A stretch of DNA of 64,000 nt from Aquibacillus kalidii. GTDB lineage: Bacteria; Bacillota; Bacilli; Bacillales; Amphibacillaceae. The stretch is from contig NZ_JACLZI010000061.1 of NCBI RefSeq assembly GCF_014280935.1, positions 124,001 to 188,000 of the forward strand, written 5' to 3'. The translations under genes and the position numbers were made by a program. Below the pieces are notes generated by a model. It did no database searches. It saw nothing but the letters and a program-made list of their open reading frames with translations, and was not told the origin of the DNA. Below, one piece after another: positions 16,315 through 25,824 of this stretch; position 1 is the first letter of the stretch, and every line of letters begins with the position of its first letter.

Positions 16315-18010
16315 ACTGATCATGCTCCAATCGTTGACAGAAATCCGTTACGTGTAAAGCGGATGGCTGCATGCTTAGTTTGATGCTTAATTCGGTAATT
16401 TGAGGAGGTTTTAAACCGGTTTGTTTCATTAGAAAAGGGTTGTTAAACAATTCTCTTCCATTCGTATCAGCCAAAATTTGACCTGCTTTCATGACCACGA
16501 TCCGGTTTGCCCACTCTGCTGCAAGCTCCATATCATGGGTTGCGATAATCACAACTCTTACATGCTTTTTTAATTTTTCAAGCATGGCAATCATTTCTTT
16601 TCTACTAGACACATCCAAACTAGCGGTAGGTTCATCTAATAAAATAACCTCTGGGCGCATCGCCATCCCAATTGCTAGTGACGCCCTCCGCTGCTGTCCA
16701 CCGCTTAATAATCGTCCGTCCCGATCCTGTAATCCTTCCAGATGGAATTGCTTGATTATATCGTTAACGAAGGCTTCATGATTGGGTACATCTCGAGATT
16801 TTAGGAAATAGGAGATATCTTCACGGATATTGTCCGCAATAAACATTTTTTCAGGCTCTTGATAAATGTACGTAACAAATTCAGATAGCTCCTCTGGCGA
16901 TACATTCTTCGTATCCCGGCCAAGTACAAGGACAGAACCTTGACCTGGTCTTTGAATTCCTGTAAGCATTTTTTGTAACGTTGATTTCCCTGCACCATTC
17001 CCCCCAACTAATGCAACACGATCATCCTCGTAGAAAGAAAGATTTATATTTTCCAGAACAGTTTTCGTAGATTTGTCTACCGTTTTGTATGTATGACTAA
17101 CTTGTTGTAAGTCGATTAAGGCCGTTCGATTAGAGTGATTTACACGATCCTCTGTGGGAGCAGTTGCTGTAGCATATTGTGGAACAGTTGAAAAATATTT
17201 TGCTGCCTCGTCTACCGTTATTGGGTAAGGATATCGCTCTGGCGAAATTTGATAAGCAGCTTGCGTAACTTGTGGTGGAAAAATATTACGTTCTAGTAAA
17301 TCTGTTACTTGGTTTAATGCTTTATGAACGGGATACTTCCATGCTAATTCACCTTTGTTCATTAACAAGACCTGATTACAATAATTAGCGATGAACTCTG
17401 TGTGATGCTCGATCACGATAATTGTTTTACCGTACTGTTCATTTAACATTTTTAATACTTTATAAATGTCGACGGCGTTGTTAGGATCTAATTGTGCAGA
17501 TGGCTCATCAACAATGATTATCTCGGGATTCATCGTCAGCACACTTGCCAAAGCCACCATATGTTTTTGGCCACCGCTTAACTGCCAAATATATTGATTT
17601 TTAATAGCGTGGAGATTTAGTAAATCAATCACTTCACTAGCCTTTTCATGGTAATCAATAAAACCAAAGTTCATTCTGGAAAAGACTAATTCATCATATA
17701 CACGTGGCCGAACTAACTGATTTTCAAAATCCTGATAGACATATCCAACGTTAGCTGCTATTTCTGCTACAGAATGTTGGATCGTATTTTTACCATTTAT
17801 CCCGACTGTTCCATCGTAATCCCCAACATAATAGTGTGGAATCAATCCGTTTAGTGACTTACAAAAGGTGGACTTACCACTACCGTTACTTCCAATGATA
17901 GCTGTGAAGTCTCCTTTATTAATCGTTACATTTACATCGGTCAATACATCTTCATTAGCACCTGGATAACGAAATGATAAATTCGAAACTTGAATAATTG
18001 GCTCTGTCAT
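16301..18010 (-). CDS. ECF transporter double ATPase (fused EcfA1-EcfA2)
   Basis: This protein of 569 residues contains two complete ABC ATPase domains. The first (about residues 5-235) has Walker A GSNGSGKST, signature LSGGQKH and Walker B IIIVDEPSAQLDP. The second (about 300-525) has GGNGAGKST, LSGGQQRR and VILLDEPTASLDV. Fused A-A' subunits occur in ECF transporters such as YkoD-type systems. ATG 18010 follows a weak AGGCAGGG site. It starts five bases after the stop of the S-component gene and overlaps ecfT. Confidence 0.9.
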   Translation of the reverse strand: MTEPIIQVSNLSFRYPGANEDVLTDVNVTINKGDFTAIIGSNGSGKSTFCKSLNGLIPHYYVGDYDGTVGINGKNTIQHSVAEIAANVGYVYQDFENQLVRPRVYDELVFSRMNFGFIDYHEKASEVIDLLNLHAIKNQYIWQLSGGQKHMVALASVLTMNPEIIIVDEPSAQLDPNNAVDIYKVLKMLNEQYGKTIIVIEHHTEFIANYCNQVLLMNKGELAWKYPVHKALNQVTDLLERNIFPPQVTQAAYQISPERYPYPITVDEAAKYFSTVPQYATATAPTEDRVNHSNRTALIDLQQVSHTYKTVDKSTKTVLENINLSFYEDDRVALVGGNGAGKSTLQKMLTGIQRPGQGSVLVLGRDTKNVSPEELSEFVTYIYQEPEKMFIADNIREDISYFLKSRDVPNHEAFVNDIIKQFHLEGLQDRDGRLLSGGQQRRASLAIGMAMRPEVILLDEPTASLDVSSRKEMIAMLEKLKKHVRVVIIATHDMELAAEWANRIVVMKAGQILADTNGRELFNNPFLMKQTGLKPPQITELSIKLSMQPSALHVTDFCQRLEHDQYELY

Positions 18011-18015
18011 GTCGT

Positions 18016-18873
18016 TTACCCTGCCTTTGGATGTTCGAAGTCTTGTTTCGATTTTGGTCGTAGCAGTAACGTGATGATAAGTACTACGGCAGCTATTGCC
18101 ATGCCTACCCAAACAAACCAACCACCAAATTGGTCAATAAAATCTGGCTCCCATGCACCAATTTCGATGGCTTCACCGATAACGCCGAATAATGTTGCAC
18201 CAACAAAGACGGCTATAGAAACAACGAGTAAATATCCAGCAGCCACTTGAGAGTATGCGCCTTGGCGTGGTTTGACACCTAATAGAGGTTCAATTTTTCC
18301 ATGAAGCTTTGGTATGAGGATGATGGATGGGATAATTCCAACGATTACTCCTGCGATGACCCATTCCATAGAGCATTCCACTAGCTCTAAAATGACAATG
18401 CTTTCTGGTAATCCTTGAATAGCCTCTAGGTCTTCTACACCTACCCATACTTTAATACAATCAGCAAGTCCACCTAATACTTGTTCGACAGCTATCCCTA
18501 CCATCCCGGCAATGGCAATGGAGAATTTACTGTTTAAATTCTTAACTAGTAGGCCCGCGATATATAATCCAATAAATAAAGTAAGTACACCCTCAATTTC
18601 TCCTAGCCCACCAAAGTCTCCCATAAGGAGGTCTCCAAATACAACTTCCCCAACTGCTGCGCCAAGGGCTGCGTATAAAGGGTTAAACAACATAACTAAA
18701 ATAAGACCGATGAAGCCGAAGTATGGTACGCCAAATTCGATAGAACCAATTCCGATATCTGGAACTAATTCTGTTACGAGATCTCCTAAACCAAAAAGCG
18801 CCATAGATAATACGAAAACCATCAATTTTTGTGACTGACCCTGTTGGTTTGTTGGACCAATGTTTGATTGCAT
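18016..18873 (-). CDS. ECF transporter S component, substrate unknown
   Basis: This is a membrane protein of 285 residues with about seven or eight hydrophobic segments and a cytoplasmic tail. It is first in the operon S component - double ATPase - EcfT - PHP hydrolase. The position and the topology support a substrate-binding S protein. It is longer than typical vitamin S components (about 180-200), with an extra loop around residues 125-150 that holds two Cys (GGLADCIKVWVG, ELVECSME). ATG 18873 follows AGGAGGAAT. I cannot assign a substrate; the RpiR regulator and PHP hydrolase hint at a phosphorylatable metabolite or sugar-like compound. Confidence 0.75.
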   Translation of the reverse strand: MQSNIGPTNQQGQSQKLMVFVLSMALFGLGDLVTELVPDIGIGSIEFGVPYFGFIGLILVMLFNPLYAALGAAVGEVVFGDLLMGDFGGLGEIEGVLTLFIGLYIAGLLVKNLNSKFSIAIAGMVGIAVEQVLGGLADCIKVWVGVEDLEAIQGLPESIVILELVECSMEWVIAGVIVGIIPSIILIPKLHGKIEPLLGVKPRQGAYSQVAAGYLLVVSIAVFVGATLFGVIGEAIEIGAWEPDFIDQFGGWFVWVGMAIAAVVLIITLLLRPKSKQDFEHPKAG

Positions 18874-19057
18874 GTTTATTCCTCCTATTTATTATTCTCA
18901 CTTTGGATTATAAAGCTTGATTGTTAAGTGAATATTAGGAAAACGTAACGGGTTTGTAAAATAAATATCATTTTCAATTATATGAAATTTATCTTTCATT
19001 TTAGCGTTGTTTTTTCATGTTTGATGTGCTAAAAAAGAAGAGGGGGTGCGATAGACG

Positions 19058-19891
19058 ATGACTGTAATTTCTTTTGAAGTAGAAAAATTATCTGCAGGAC
19101 ATAAGAAAGTGGCTGATTTTATTTATAAAAACATAACTAGCATTGCTTTTTTGACGGAAAAGGATATTTCTAGTCAATGTGGTGTTAGTGTTGCGACTGT
19201 TTCTAGATTTTGGGGGGCAGTCGGCTATGACAACTTCAAGCAATTTAAGCAGCAATTAAAACAAGAAACAGAAACAACGCCAGCTGTAAAAATGAAGGAT
19301 AAAATGGGCAAGGTATCTTCGAATGATGTATTAGATGAAATAATTCAGTTGGAAATCGACCATTTAGCAGAAACATTAGCAACTATTTCACGTGAGGATT
19401 TCAAAAAGGCAGTAAAACGCATTTCAACTGCTAAGCGAATCTTTCTTTATGGTTCTGGAGCATCCTATGCGTTAGCAGAATTGCTACGTTTTCGATTGAA
19501 TCGTTTTGGATTAAACGTTCAATTAATAGAAAAGGGTGGATGGGAAATCTTCGAGCACATCCCACATATAGAGCAGGATGATGTTGTGATTGTATTTGGG
19601 TTTGCTAATGCTCCGCCAGAGGTCAAGTTGCTGCTAGATATGACGAAAAGGATTGGCTGTTGCTCGATCCTATTTACCGATATGATGGTTTCTGAATTAG
19701 TAGAAGAAGCGGAGATTGTCTTATATAGCTACCGTGGGGCATTATCGGAATTCCACTCACTAGTAGTACCAACCGCCATCATTGATACCCTAACAATAGC
19801 GATAGCAAAACAAGACCAAGGTAACAAAATCAACAAACTCCAGCAACTATACGAACTAAGAAAACAACACGCCCCAAAACTGCAGTATTAA
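19058..19891 (+). CDS. RpiR-family transcriptional regulator (HTH + SIS)
   Basis: This regulator of 277 residues has an N-terminal HTH_6 domain (LSAGHKKVADFIYKN, TEKDISSQCGVSVATVSRFWGAVGYDNF; residues 10-60) and a SIS phosphosugar-binding domain (RIFLYGSGASYALAELLRFRLNRFG, residues 125-150 onward). It is transcribed away from the ECF operon across a 184-bp gap. The family senses phosphorylated sugars or related metabolites. I infer that it controls the ECF-PHP operon. The last codon is followed immediately by a repeat copy. Confidence 0.88.
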   Translation: MTVISFEVEKLSAGHKKVADFIYKNITSIAFLTEKDISSQCGVSVATVSRFWGAVGYDNFKQFKQQLKQETETTPAVKMKDKMGKVSSNDVLDEIIQLEIDHLAETLATISREDFKKAVKRISTAKRIFLYGSGASYALAELLRFRLNRFGLNVQLIEKGGWEIFEHIPHIEQDDVVIVFGFANAPPEVKLLLDMTKRIGCCSILFTDMMVSELVEEAEIVLYSYRGALSEFHSLVVPTAIIDTLTIAIAKQDQGNKINKLQQLYELRKQHAPKLQY

Positions 19892-19893
19892 AA

Positions 19894-19923
19894 GGTGCCT
19901 GTCACCACCCGGTTTTTGTTGAA
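19894..19923 (+). repeat. Dispersed repeat copy 7
   Basis: GGTGCCTGTCACCACCCG with tail GTTTTTGTTGAA. It starts three bases after the RpiR gene ends. Confidence 0.95.
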
Positions 19924-19997
19924 TATTGTCGAGGTGGTGTGCGGTGGGAAATGAAACTTTTTAGGAGTTTGTTCGTAATTTAATAGTAAGGAGAGTG

Positions 19998-20201
19998 ATG
20001 AAAATGGGTTTTATCATTTTTGTTGTATTGATGTTTGTGGTTCTTGCTATATTTGGTGGCAGGAACGGATCTGGACGAAGTAATCAGAGTCATAATTCTT
20101 ACTATCACCACCATCATATGTCGAGCGAAAGTGACGATTCTAGTTTTTCAGATGGTGGATTTGGTGGCGACTTCGGTGGTGGAGATGGCGGGGGAGATTG
20201 A
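19998..20201 (+). CDS. Small membrane-anchored His- and Gly/Asp-rich protein
   Basis: This is a protein of 67 residues with one N-terminal hydrophobic helix (FIIFVVLMFVVLAIFGG), then a Ser/Asn/His-rich stretch with HHHH, an acidic Ser segment, and a Gly/Asp-rich tail. AAGGAG precedes it; ATG 19998 or 20004 could start it. The tail recalls low-complexity C-termini of TPM-type membrane proteins, but no domain is present. His and Asp clusters could bind metal; that is speculation. A terminator follows. Confidence 0.6.
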   Translation: MKMGFIIFVVLMFVVLAIFGGRNGSGRSNQSHNSYYHHHHMSSESDDSSFSDGGFGGDFGGGDGGGD

Positions 20202-20248
20202 AATACCCTAATGTGTATAACAATCCCATCTGCAAATTATTAATAAGT

Positions 20249-20284
20249 AACCGTATTAGCAAAGTTGCTTATGCGGTTTTTTTC
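20249..20284 (+). terminator. Rho-independent terminator
   Basis: AACCGTATTAGCAA and TTGCTTATGCGGTT form an imperfect stem of about 12 pairs followed by seven T residues. It ends the small His/Gly-rich gene. Confidence 0.85.
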
Positions 20285-20322
20285 TATTTGCTAGTATAAA
20301 AATATGAATCAGCTGTATGTGG

Positions 20323-20558
20323 ATGACATTTAAATTCAACCCCGTCCAGCTCTAAGCACTAGCGACTAGCGAGAGACTCCCTCTAGTCCGTACGATCACA
20401 ATCCGACGTACGATTGAAAATATGAATTACTCCGTTTACCGCGTTGGATTCTTCTCCTACTGCTCAGTCCATTCGGCGCGTGGCTAAACGGGATGTCTTC
20501 GTTTTGTTCCTATAAATAAGAGTAAACATTAATCAAATTCCAGCTATTTAAATGTCAT
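20323..20558. repeat. Non-coding island bounded by 13-bp perfect inverted repeats
   Basis: ATGACATTTAAAT (20323-20335) and ATTTAAATGTCAT (20546-20558) bound 236 bp without an open frame. The inside is visibly richer in G and C than the flanks and holds short internal repeats (CGTACGAT twice near 20388 and 20407; GACTAG with CTAGTC as a small hairpin). This suggests a MITE-like element or a structured RNA. No target-site duplication is obvious. Confidence 0.5.
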
Positions 20559-20660
20559 AGACAAGTAGTTTTTACATAGTCCAATATGCTATTATAAAAG
20601 AGTAATATTTTTTGTGTAAATATGTGAATTTATTCACAATGGTGAAAGGGGGTGTACGAT

Positions 20661-20816
20661 GTGGCTCAACAAGTACTATGTGAAGTATCTAATTGTACGT
20701 TTTGGGTAGAAAGTAATAAATGTTCAGCAGACGCCATTTACGTAGTAAGTCAAATTGGTAACGAAGCAAATAAACAAGAGGAAACAGATTGCAAAACGTT
20801 TGAGGCAAAACATTAA
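20661..20816 (+). CDS. DUF1540 domain protein
   Basis: This is a 51-residue protein. It starts with GTG, preceded eight bases upstream by AAAGGGGG. It shows the DUF1540 cysteine pattern: VLCEVSNCTFW, then NKCSADAIYV and TDCKTF. The four Cys suggest a small metal-binding or disulfide fold. The family is common in spore-forming Bacillota and its function is unknown. Confidence 0.85.
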   Translation: MAQQVLCEVSNCTFWVESNKCSADAIYVVSQIGNEANKQEETDCKTFEAKH

Positions 20817-20863
20817 GATTTCCACCCAACTAGACCCCACATATAGCTAGATCTAACCAGGTT

Positions 20864-20909
20864 AAAAAGGTTGGGTAGCTTATATTATAGAATGATTTGC
20901 CACCCAACC
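20864..20909 (-). other. Long hairpin between the DUF1540 gene and the S-box
   Basis: GGTTGGGTAGC and GCCACCCAACC form an 11-position stem with one mismatch. Read leftward it is followed by TTTTT, but no leftward gene lies to its right. It may still act as a 3'-end stabiliser for the DUF1540 transcript. Confidence 0.4.
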
Positions 20910-21018
20910 TGCTGAAAATTCATCCTAAATATCTATTCACTCCACTATATTTATCTAGTAAAATTGTAATTGATTTCAGATAATTTCAAATAATACGTAC
21001 AATATTTTGATACATGTA

Positions 21019-21047
21019 TTGACATTTACTGCTAAAAAGCCTATTAT
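21019..21047 (+). promoter_or_regulatory. Sigma-A promoter of the cysH operon
   Basis: A perfect -35 TTGACA (21019-21024) and TATTAT (21042-21047) are spaced by 17 bp. The predicted start lies about 35 bases before the S-box aptamer. Confidence 0.8.
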
Positions 21048-21086
21048 TTTTATCAGAATAATAATAATTAAAATTTTATAAGCATA

Positions 21087-21208
21087 TTCTTATCGTGAGA
21101 GGTGGAGGGACTGGCCCATAGAAGCCTCGGCAACGGGTCTGATGATTGATATAATTAGATGCTGTGCCAATTCCAGCAAGGCGTTAGCACTTGAAAGATA
21201 AGAAGATA
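21087..21208 (+). promoter_or_regulatory. SAM-I (S-box) riboswitch
   Basis: The P1 arms are TTCTTATC (21087) and GATAAGAAG (21198). Between them are the S-box signatures GAGAGGTGGAGGGACTGGCC, GAAGCCTCGGCAAC and a GTGCCAATTCC block. Together with the downstream terminator it should switch off the sulfate-assimilation operon when S-adenosylmethionine is plentiful. Confidence 0.95.
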
Positions 21209-21230
21209 GGTAGATTTCTTTTATCGATAC

Positions 21231-21268
21231 AAACCTCTCTTCTTACTAAGTATAGAAGAGGTTTTTTT
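21231..21268 (+). terminator. S-box expression-platform terminator
   Basis: AAACCTCT...AGAAGAGGTTT forms the stem, followed by seven T residues. It lies 23 bases after the aptamer and before cysH. Confidence 0.9.
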
Positions 21269-21398
21269 ATACTGTTTTTTAGGAATGAACTACTGTTTGC
21301 GTACTTACTATGTATATAACGAAGTAAATTAAATTGCTAACAAATATTTGAAAATTTCATAGAATAAATAAACTAAAAACCAGATTGGGGAGTTTGAT

Positions 21399-22124
21399 AT
21401 GAGTAATACTGTTGTGAAGTATGATTCATTTACTGGTGACCCTTTTGCTGACTGGAAACCTAGTGATCCAACTAAAGGGGCCGCTGAGGTATTAGAATGG
21501 GCATATAGCTCCTATGGAGAGTCCATTGTATATGCTTGCAGCTTTGGTGCAGAGGCAATTGTGTTAATTGATTTAATATCTAAGGTAAAAAAAGATGCAG
21601 AGATCGTTTTCTTAGATACGGATTTACATTTCCCGGAAACGTATGAGTTGATTGAAAAAGTGAAACGTAGATATCCAGAGCTTAATATCATCATGAAGAA
21701 ACCGGAGTTAACATTAGAAGAACAAGGTCAACAGTATGGATCAGCTTTATGGAAAAGGCAGCCAGATCAGTGCTGTTACATTAGAAAAATAAAGCCATTA
21801 GAAGATGCGCTAAGTGGTGCAACTGCTTGGATTTCAGGATTGAGGAGAGAGCAATCTCCTAGTAGAGCTAAAACTAACTTTATAAACAAAGATAATCGAT
21901 TTAAATCTATAAAAGTATGCCCCCTAATTTATTGGACTTGGGATGAAGTATGGAGTTATATCCAAGAAAATAGCTTGGATTACAATGAATTACATGATAA
22001 AGGCTACCCAAGTATTGGGTGCATTCCATGTACGTCTGCCGTTGAAGATGATGGTGACAGTCGCGCGGGGAGATGGCAAGGTACAAATAAAACAGAATGT
22101 GGTCTTCATACACCAGGATCGTGA
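21399..22124 (+). CDS. cysH: Phosphoadenylyl/adenylyl-sulfate reductase CysH
   Basis: This thioredoxin-dependent reductase of 241 residues produces sulfite from APS or PAPS. The P-loop-like region is [12 protein letters not shown]. It carries the [4Fe-4S] cysteine set QCCYIRK and IGCIPC, and the C-terminal catalytic ECGLH. The cluster cysteines place it with the Fe-S enzymes, which can use APS, although cysC and cysQ in this window show that PAPS is also made. GGGGAG precedes the ATG. It is first in the S-box-led operon. Confidence 0.93.
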   Translation: MSNTVVKYDSFTGDPFADWKPSDPTKGAAEVLEWAYSSYGESIVYACSFGAEAIVLIDLISKVKKDAEIVFLDTDLHFPETYELIEKVKRRYPELNIIMKKPELTLEEQGQQYGSALWKRQPDQCCYIRKIKPLEDALSGATAWISGLRREQSPSRAKTNFINKDNRFKSIKVCPLIYWTWDEVWSYIQENSLDYNELHDKGYPSIGCIPCTSAVEDDGDSRAGRWQGTNKTECGLHTPGS

Positions 22125-22175
22125 TTTAAGTAATGATTTTAAATAAAAATAGTATTCCTTTGTGAGGTGGGATTT

Positions 22176-24020
22176 TTGCAACTACAAGTAACCAACAGTC
22201 CATTTAGTCAAGAACAAGCTGAACTTTTAAATCGCCTACTACCAACCCTAACGGAAAACCAGAAACTATGGTTAAGTGGCTATTTAGCTGTCGCTGGGCA
22301 AGCTAATTCTGAAAGTGCAGCAACAACGCTGAAGGATGCAATTGAAGCAACGCCTTCAGCCCCTGTTCAGGAGCAAGTTGAAACGAGAGAAATTACGGTT
22401 CTCTATGGTACAGATACCGGTAATTCTCAAGGACTTGCAGAAGAATTTACACAGAAGCTTACAGATAAAAATTTTAAAGCAACGGTTTCCTCCATGGAGG
22501 ATTTTAAGCCAAAAGCGATTAAAGATGTGCAGGATTTACTAATTATTACGAGTACAGATGGGGAAGGGGATCCACCTGATAATGCGATTTCTTTCCATGA
22601 ATTTTTACTTGGTAAACGTGCACCGAAGTTAGAAGGTGTTCGCTTCTCGGTTCTTTCTTTGGGGGACAGCTCGTATGAATTTTTCTGTCAGACAGGGAAA
22701 GATTTTGATAGTCGCTTAGAAGAATTAGGTGCCGAAAGAATCTACCCTCGTGTAGATTGTGATCTTGACTTTGAAGAGCCAGCAGAAGAATGGTTTGCCG
22801 GCGTTTTTGAAAAGTTAAACGAGAACGCAGGAGTGACTAAAGTTGAAGGGCAAGGAGCATTAGGTCAAACAGACGTAGCGCCTGATCAAGTGAAGTACTC
22901 TAAAAAGAACCCTTTTAAAGCAGAGGTGTTAGAGGTAATTAATCTTAATGGACGTGGTTCCAATAAGGAAACACTTCATATAGAACTTGATTTAGAAGGC
23001 TCTAACCTAGATTTTTTCCCTGGTGATAGTCTTGGAATTATACCTGAAAATGCCCCTGAATTAGTGGAGGAGTTGTTACAAGAAACAGGATGGAACCCGG
23101 AAGAGTCCATTTCCATTAATAAAGAGGGTGATCTCCTGTCGCTACGTGAGGCATTAACAACTCATTTTGAAATTACCGTTTTAACAAAGCCTTTCTTGGA
23201 AAAAGCTGCAGAGCTATCTGAAAGTGATGAGTTGAAAAAGTTAGTAGATTCAGGTGATCGGGATAAAATTAATGCATATACTGAGGGCAGAGATTTACTT
23301 GACTTATACCGTGACTTTGGTCCATGGAAAGCAACTGCCGCAGACTTCACGAACATTCTGCGTAAGCTTCCAGTTCGCTTATACTCGATTGCTAGTAGTT
23401 TACAAGCAAATCCGGATGAAGTTCATTTAACGATTGGGACAGTACGATACCACGCGCATGGACGTGACCGCATAGGTGTGTGCTCCGGTCAGATTTCTGA
23501 GCGTACCGAAGTTGGAGATAAGTTATCTGTATTCGTTCAGAAGACTGAAAGCTTTAAGCTTCCTGAAAATCCAGCAACACCAGTTGTTATGATTGGTGCT
23601 GGAACTGGTGTTGCCCCATACCGTTCCTTCTTACAAGAAAGAGAAGAGATCGAGGCTGAGGGGGATACGTGGTTATTCTTCGGAGACCAACATTTCGTTA
23701 CCGACTTTTTATATCAAACGGAATGGCAGCAATGGCTTAAAGAAGGTGTGCTGACTAGAATGGATGTCGCTTTTTCAAGGGATACAAAAGAAAAAGTATA
23801 TGTACAGCATCGAATGGCTGAGAAAAGTAAAGAGCTATATGAATGGTTAGAAAAAGGTGCGCACGTTTACGTTTGTGGTGATGAGAAACGGATGGCGAAA
23901 GATGTTCATAATACGCTTATCTCTATTATTGAAAAAGAAGGCGGAAAGAGCCAAGAAGAAGCAGAGGCATTTATAGCCGACATGCGTAAACAAAAAAGAT
24001 ATCAACGCGATGTTTATTAA
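22176..24020 (+). CDS. cysJ: Sulfite reductase [NADPH] flavoprotein alpha-component CysJ
   Basis: This diflavin reductase of 614 residues passes electrons from NADPH to CysI. An N-terminal flavodoxin domain (VLYGTDTGNSQGLAEEF near residue 70; LGDSSYEFFCQTGK) is followed by an FAD-binding domain (RLYSIASS; GVCSGQISE) and an NADPH-binding domain (MIGAGTGVAPYRSFLQERE; YVCGDEKRMAKDV). I chose TTG 22176, five bases after GAGGTGG, because the protein then starts MQLQVTNSPFSQEQAELLNR, as I recall for B. subtilis CysJ; a GTG at 22167 overlaps the ribosome binding site. Confidence 0.93.
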   Translation: MQLQVTNSPFSQEQAELLNRLLPTLTENQKLWLSGYLAVAGQANSESAATTLKDAIEATPSAPVQEQVETREITVLYGTDTGNSQGLAEEFTQKLTDKNFKATVSSMEDFKPKAIKDVQDLLIITSTDGEGDPPDNAISFHEFLLGKRAPKLEGVRFSVLSLGDSSYEFFCQTGKDFDSRLEELGAERIYPRVDCDLDFEEPAEEWFAGVFEKLNENAGVTKVEGQGALGQTDVAPDQVKYSKKNPFKAEVLEVINLNGRGSNKETLHIELDLEGSNLDFFPGDSLGIIPENAPELVEELLQETGWNPEESISINKEGDLLSLREALTTHFEITVLTKPFLEKAAELSESDELKKLVDSGDRDKINAYTEGRDLLDLYRDFGPWKATAADFTNILRKLPVRLYSIASSLQANPDEVHLTIGTVRYHAHGRDRIGVCSGQISERTEVGDKLSVFVQKTESFKLPENPATPVVMIGAGTGVAPYRSFLQEREEIEAEGDTWLFFGDQHFVTDFLYQTEWQQWLKEGVLTRMDVAFSRDTKEKVYVQHRMAEKSKELYEWLEKGAHVYVCGDEKRMAKDVHNTLISIIEKEGGKSQEEAEAFIADMRKQKRYQRDVY

Positions 24021-24056
24021 TAGATTAGAAGAGTGATTGGGGAAAGGAGTTTCATC

Positions 24057-25766
24057 ATGTCAAAAAGATTTCCGTATGAAGCTGGACCGCCAAGCGGAAT
24101 GGAAAAGCTTAAAGAGAGAAGTGATTTCCTCCGTGGTAATTTAGTAGAAAGCTTTGCAGAACCATTAACATCAGCAATTCCAGAAGAAGATACATTATTA
24201 TTGAAATTCCATGGTAGTTATATGCAGGATGATCGGGACTTACGTAACGAACGGAGAAAACAAAAGCTAGAGCCAGCGTATCAATTTATGATCCGTGTTC
24301 GTCTCGCAGGGGGAATTACTACTCCTGAGCAGTGGCTTACAATGGATGAATTATCAGATACGTATGGTAATGGAACATTAAAAATGACGACACGTCAAAC
24401 GTTCCAATTACATGGTGTTTTAAAATGGAACTTGAAATCAACGATTCAAGGTATGAATAAAGCATTACTTGATACGATTGCTGCTTGTGGGGACGTAAAT
24501 CGAAATGTAATGGCAAGTGTAAATACAGAGCATTCGAGGTACACGAATGAAGTAAATGAATGGGCGCATAAAATCAGTGATCATTTATTACCAAGAACAA
24601 AGGCATACCATGAGATCTGGTTAGATGAAGAGAAAGTGATCGACAGTAAAGAAGAATTGGAACCAATTTATGGTGATCTTTATTTACCTCGTAAATTCAA
24701 AATAGGGATTGCTGTTCCACCTTCAAATGATATAGATGTGTTCTCACAGGATTTAGGGTTAATTGCCATAAAAGAAGAGGATCAGCTAGTCGGATTTAAT
24801 GTAGTTGTTGGTGGTGGAATGGGAAGCACACATGGGGATAAGGATACGTATCCTCAAGTAGGGAAGGTCATCGGTTATACTCCAAAAGACAAAGTAGTCG
24901 ATGTGGCAGAAAAAATTCTAACGATCCAACGTGATTATGGAAACCGTTCGAATCGTAAAAATGCACGTTTTAAATACACTGTGGATCGTTTAGGTAAAGA
25001 GTGGATTCTACAAGAACTGAACAATCGCCTTGGTTGGGAGTTAGAAGAAACACGTGACTACCACTTTGATCACAATGGTGATAAGTATGGTTGGATTAAA
25101 GGCCATGATGGTAAATGGCACCTAACATTGTACGTTCAAAATGGACGTGTGGCAGATTATGACTCGTATAAGCTAAAAACAGCACTGCGTGAAATTGCAA
25201 AGGTACATACTGGAGATTTCCGTATGACACCAAATCAAAATTTGATCATTGGTAATGTGACAAACTACATGAAACCAAAAATTCAGAAGCTTGTTGATGA
25301 ATACGGCCTAACAGACGGGAAAGAAAATTCAGCATTACGAAGAAATTCAATGGCCTGTGTGGCTTTCCCAACTTGTGGTTTAGCAATGGCGGAATCGGAA
25401 CGTTATCTGCCATCTCTGATTGATAAAGTCGAAGTACTTCTTGATGAAGCTGGCTTGAGAGAACAAGAGATTACGATACGGATGACTGGATGTCCAAATG
25501 GATGTGCACGTCCAGCTCTAGCGGAAATTGGATTTATTGGGAAAGCTCCTGGCAAATACAATATGTACTTGGGTGCAAGCTTCAACGGTGACCGTCTCAA
25601 CAAGATGTATAAAGAAAATATTGGTGAAGAAGAGATATTAGATACACTTGGGCCAATCCTTAAAGCATATGCTAAAGAACGAGAAGAAAAGGAACACTTC
25701 GGCGACTATGTAATCCGCGCCGGATACGTCAAAGAAGTTACTACAGGATTAGAGTTCCACGACTAA
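24057..25766 (+). CDS. cysI: Sulfite reductase [NADPH] hemoprotein beta-component CysI
   Basis: This sirohaem/4Fe-4S enzyme of 569 residues reduces sulfite to sulfide with six electrons from CysJ. The cluster motif is complete: [16 protein letters not shown] and [10 protein letters not shown]. Other conserved segments are [11 protein letters not shown] and [12 protein letters not shown] 24057 has AAAGGAG upstream. It follows cysJ by 36 bp. A repeat copy lies just after the stop, inside the operon before sat. No sirohaem synthesis genes lie in the window, unlike the B. subtilis cysH operon. Confidence 0.95.
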   Translation: MSKRFPYEAGPPSGMEKLKERSDFLRGNLVESFAEPLTSAIPEEDTLLLKFHGSYMQDDRDLRNERRKQKLEPAYQFMIRVRLAGGITTPEQWLTMDELSDTYGNGTLKMTTRQTFQLHGVLKWNLKSTIQGMNKALLDTIAACGDVNRNVMASVNTEHSRYTNEVNEWAHKISDHLLPRTKAYHEIWLDEEKVIDSKEELEPIYGDLYLPRKFKIGIAVPPSNDIDVFSQDLGLIAIKEEDQLVGFNVVVGGGMGSTHGDKDTYPQVGKVIGYTPKDKVVDVAEKILTIQRDYGNRSNRKNARFKYTVDRLGKEWILQELNNRLGWELEETRDYHFDHNGDKYGWIKGHDGKWHLTLYVQNGRVADYDSYKLKTALREIAKVHTGDFRMTPNQNLIIGNVTNYMKPKIQKLVDEYGLTDGKENSALRRNSMACVAFPTCGLAMAESERYLPSLIDKVEVLLDEAGLREQEITIRMTGCPNGCARPALAEIGFIGKAPGKYNMYLGASFNGDRLNKMYKENIGEEEILDTLGPILKAYAKEREEKEHFGDYVIRAGYVKEVTTGLEFHD

Positions 25767-25771
25767 AGGAT

Positions 25772-25801
25772 GGTGCCTGTCACCACCCGAATTTTGTCGA
25801 A
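25772..25801 (+). repeat. Dispersed repeat copy 8 (inside the cys operon)
   Basis: GGTGCCTGTCACCACCCG with tail AATTTTGTCGAA, in the 58-bp gap between cysI and sat. It has no strong T-run, so read-through is expected; its hairpin could influence relative expression of sat. Confidence 0.95.
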
Positions 25802-25824
25802 AATATTAATTTGGAGGTTTTAGG

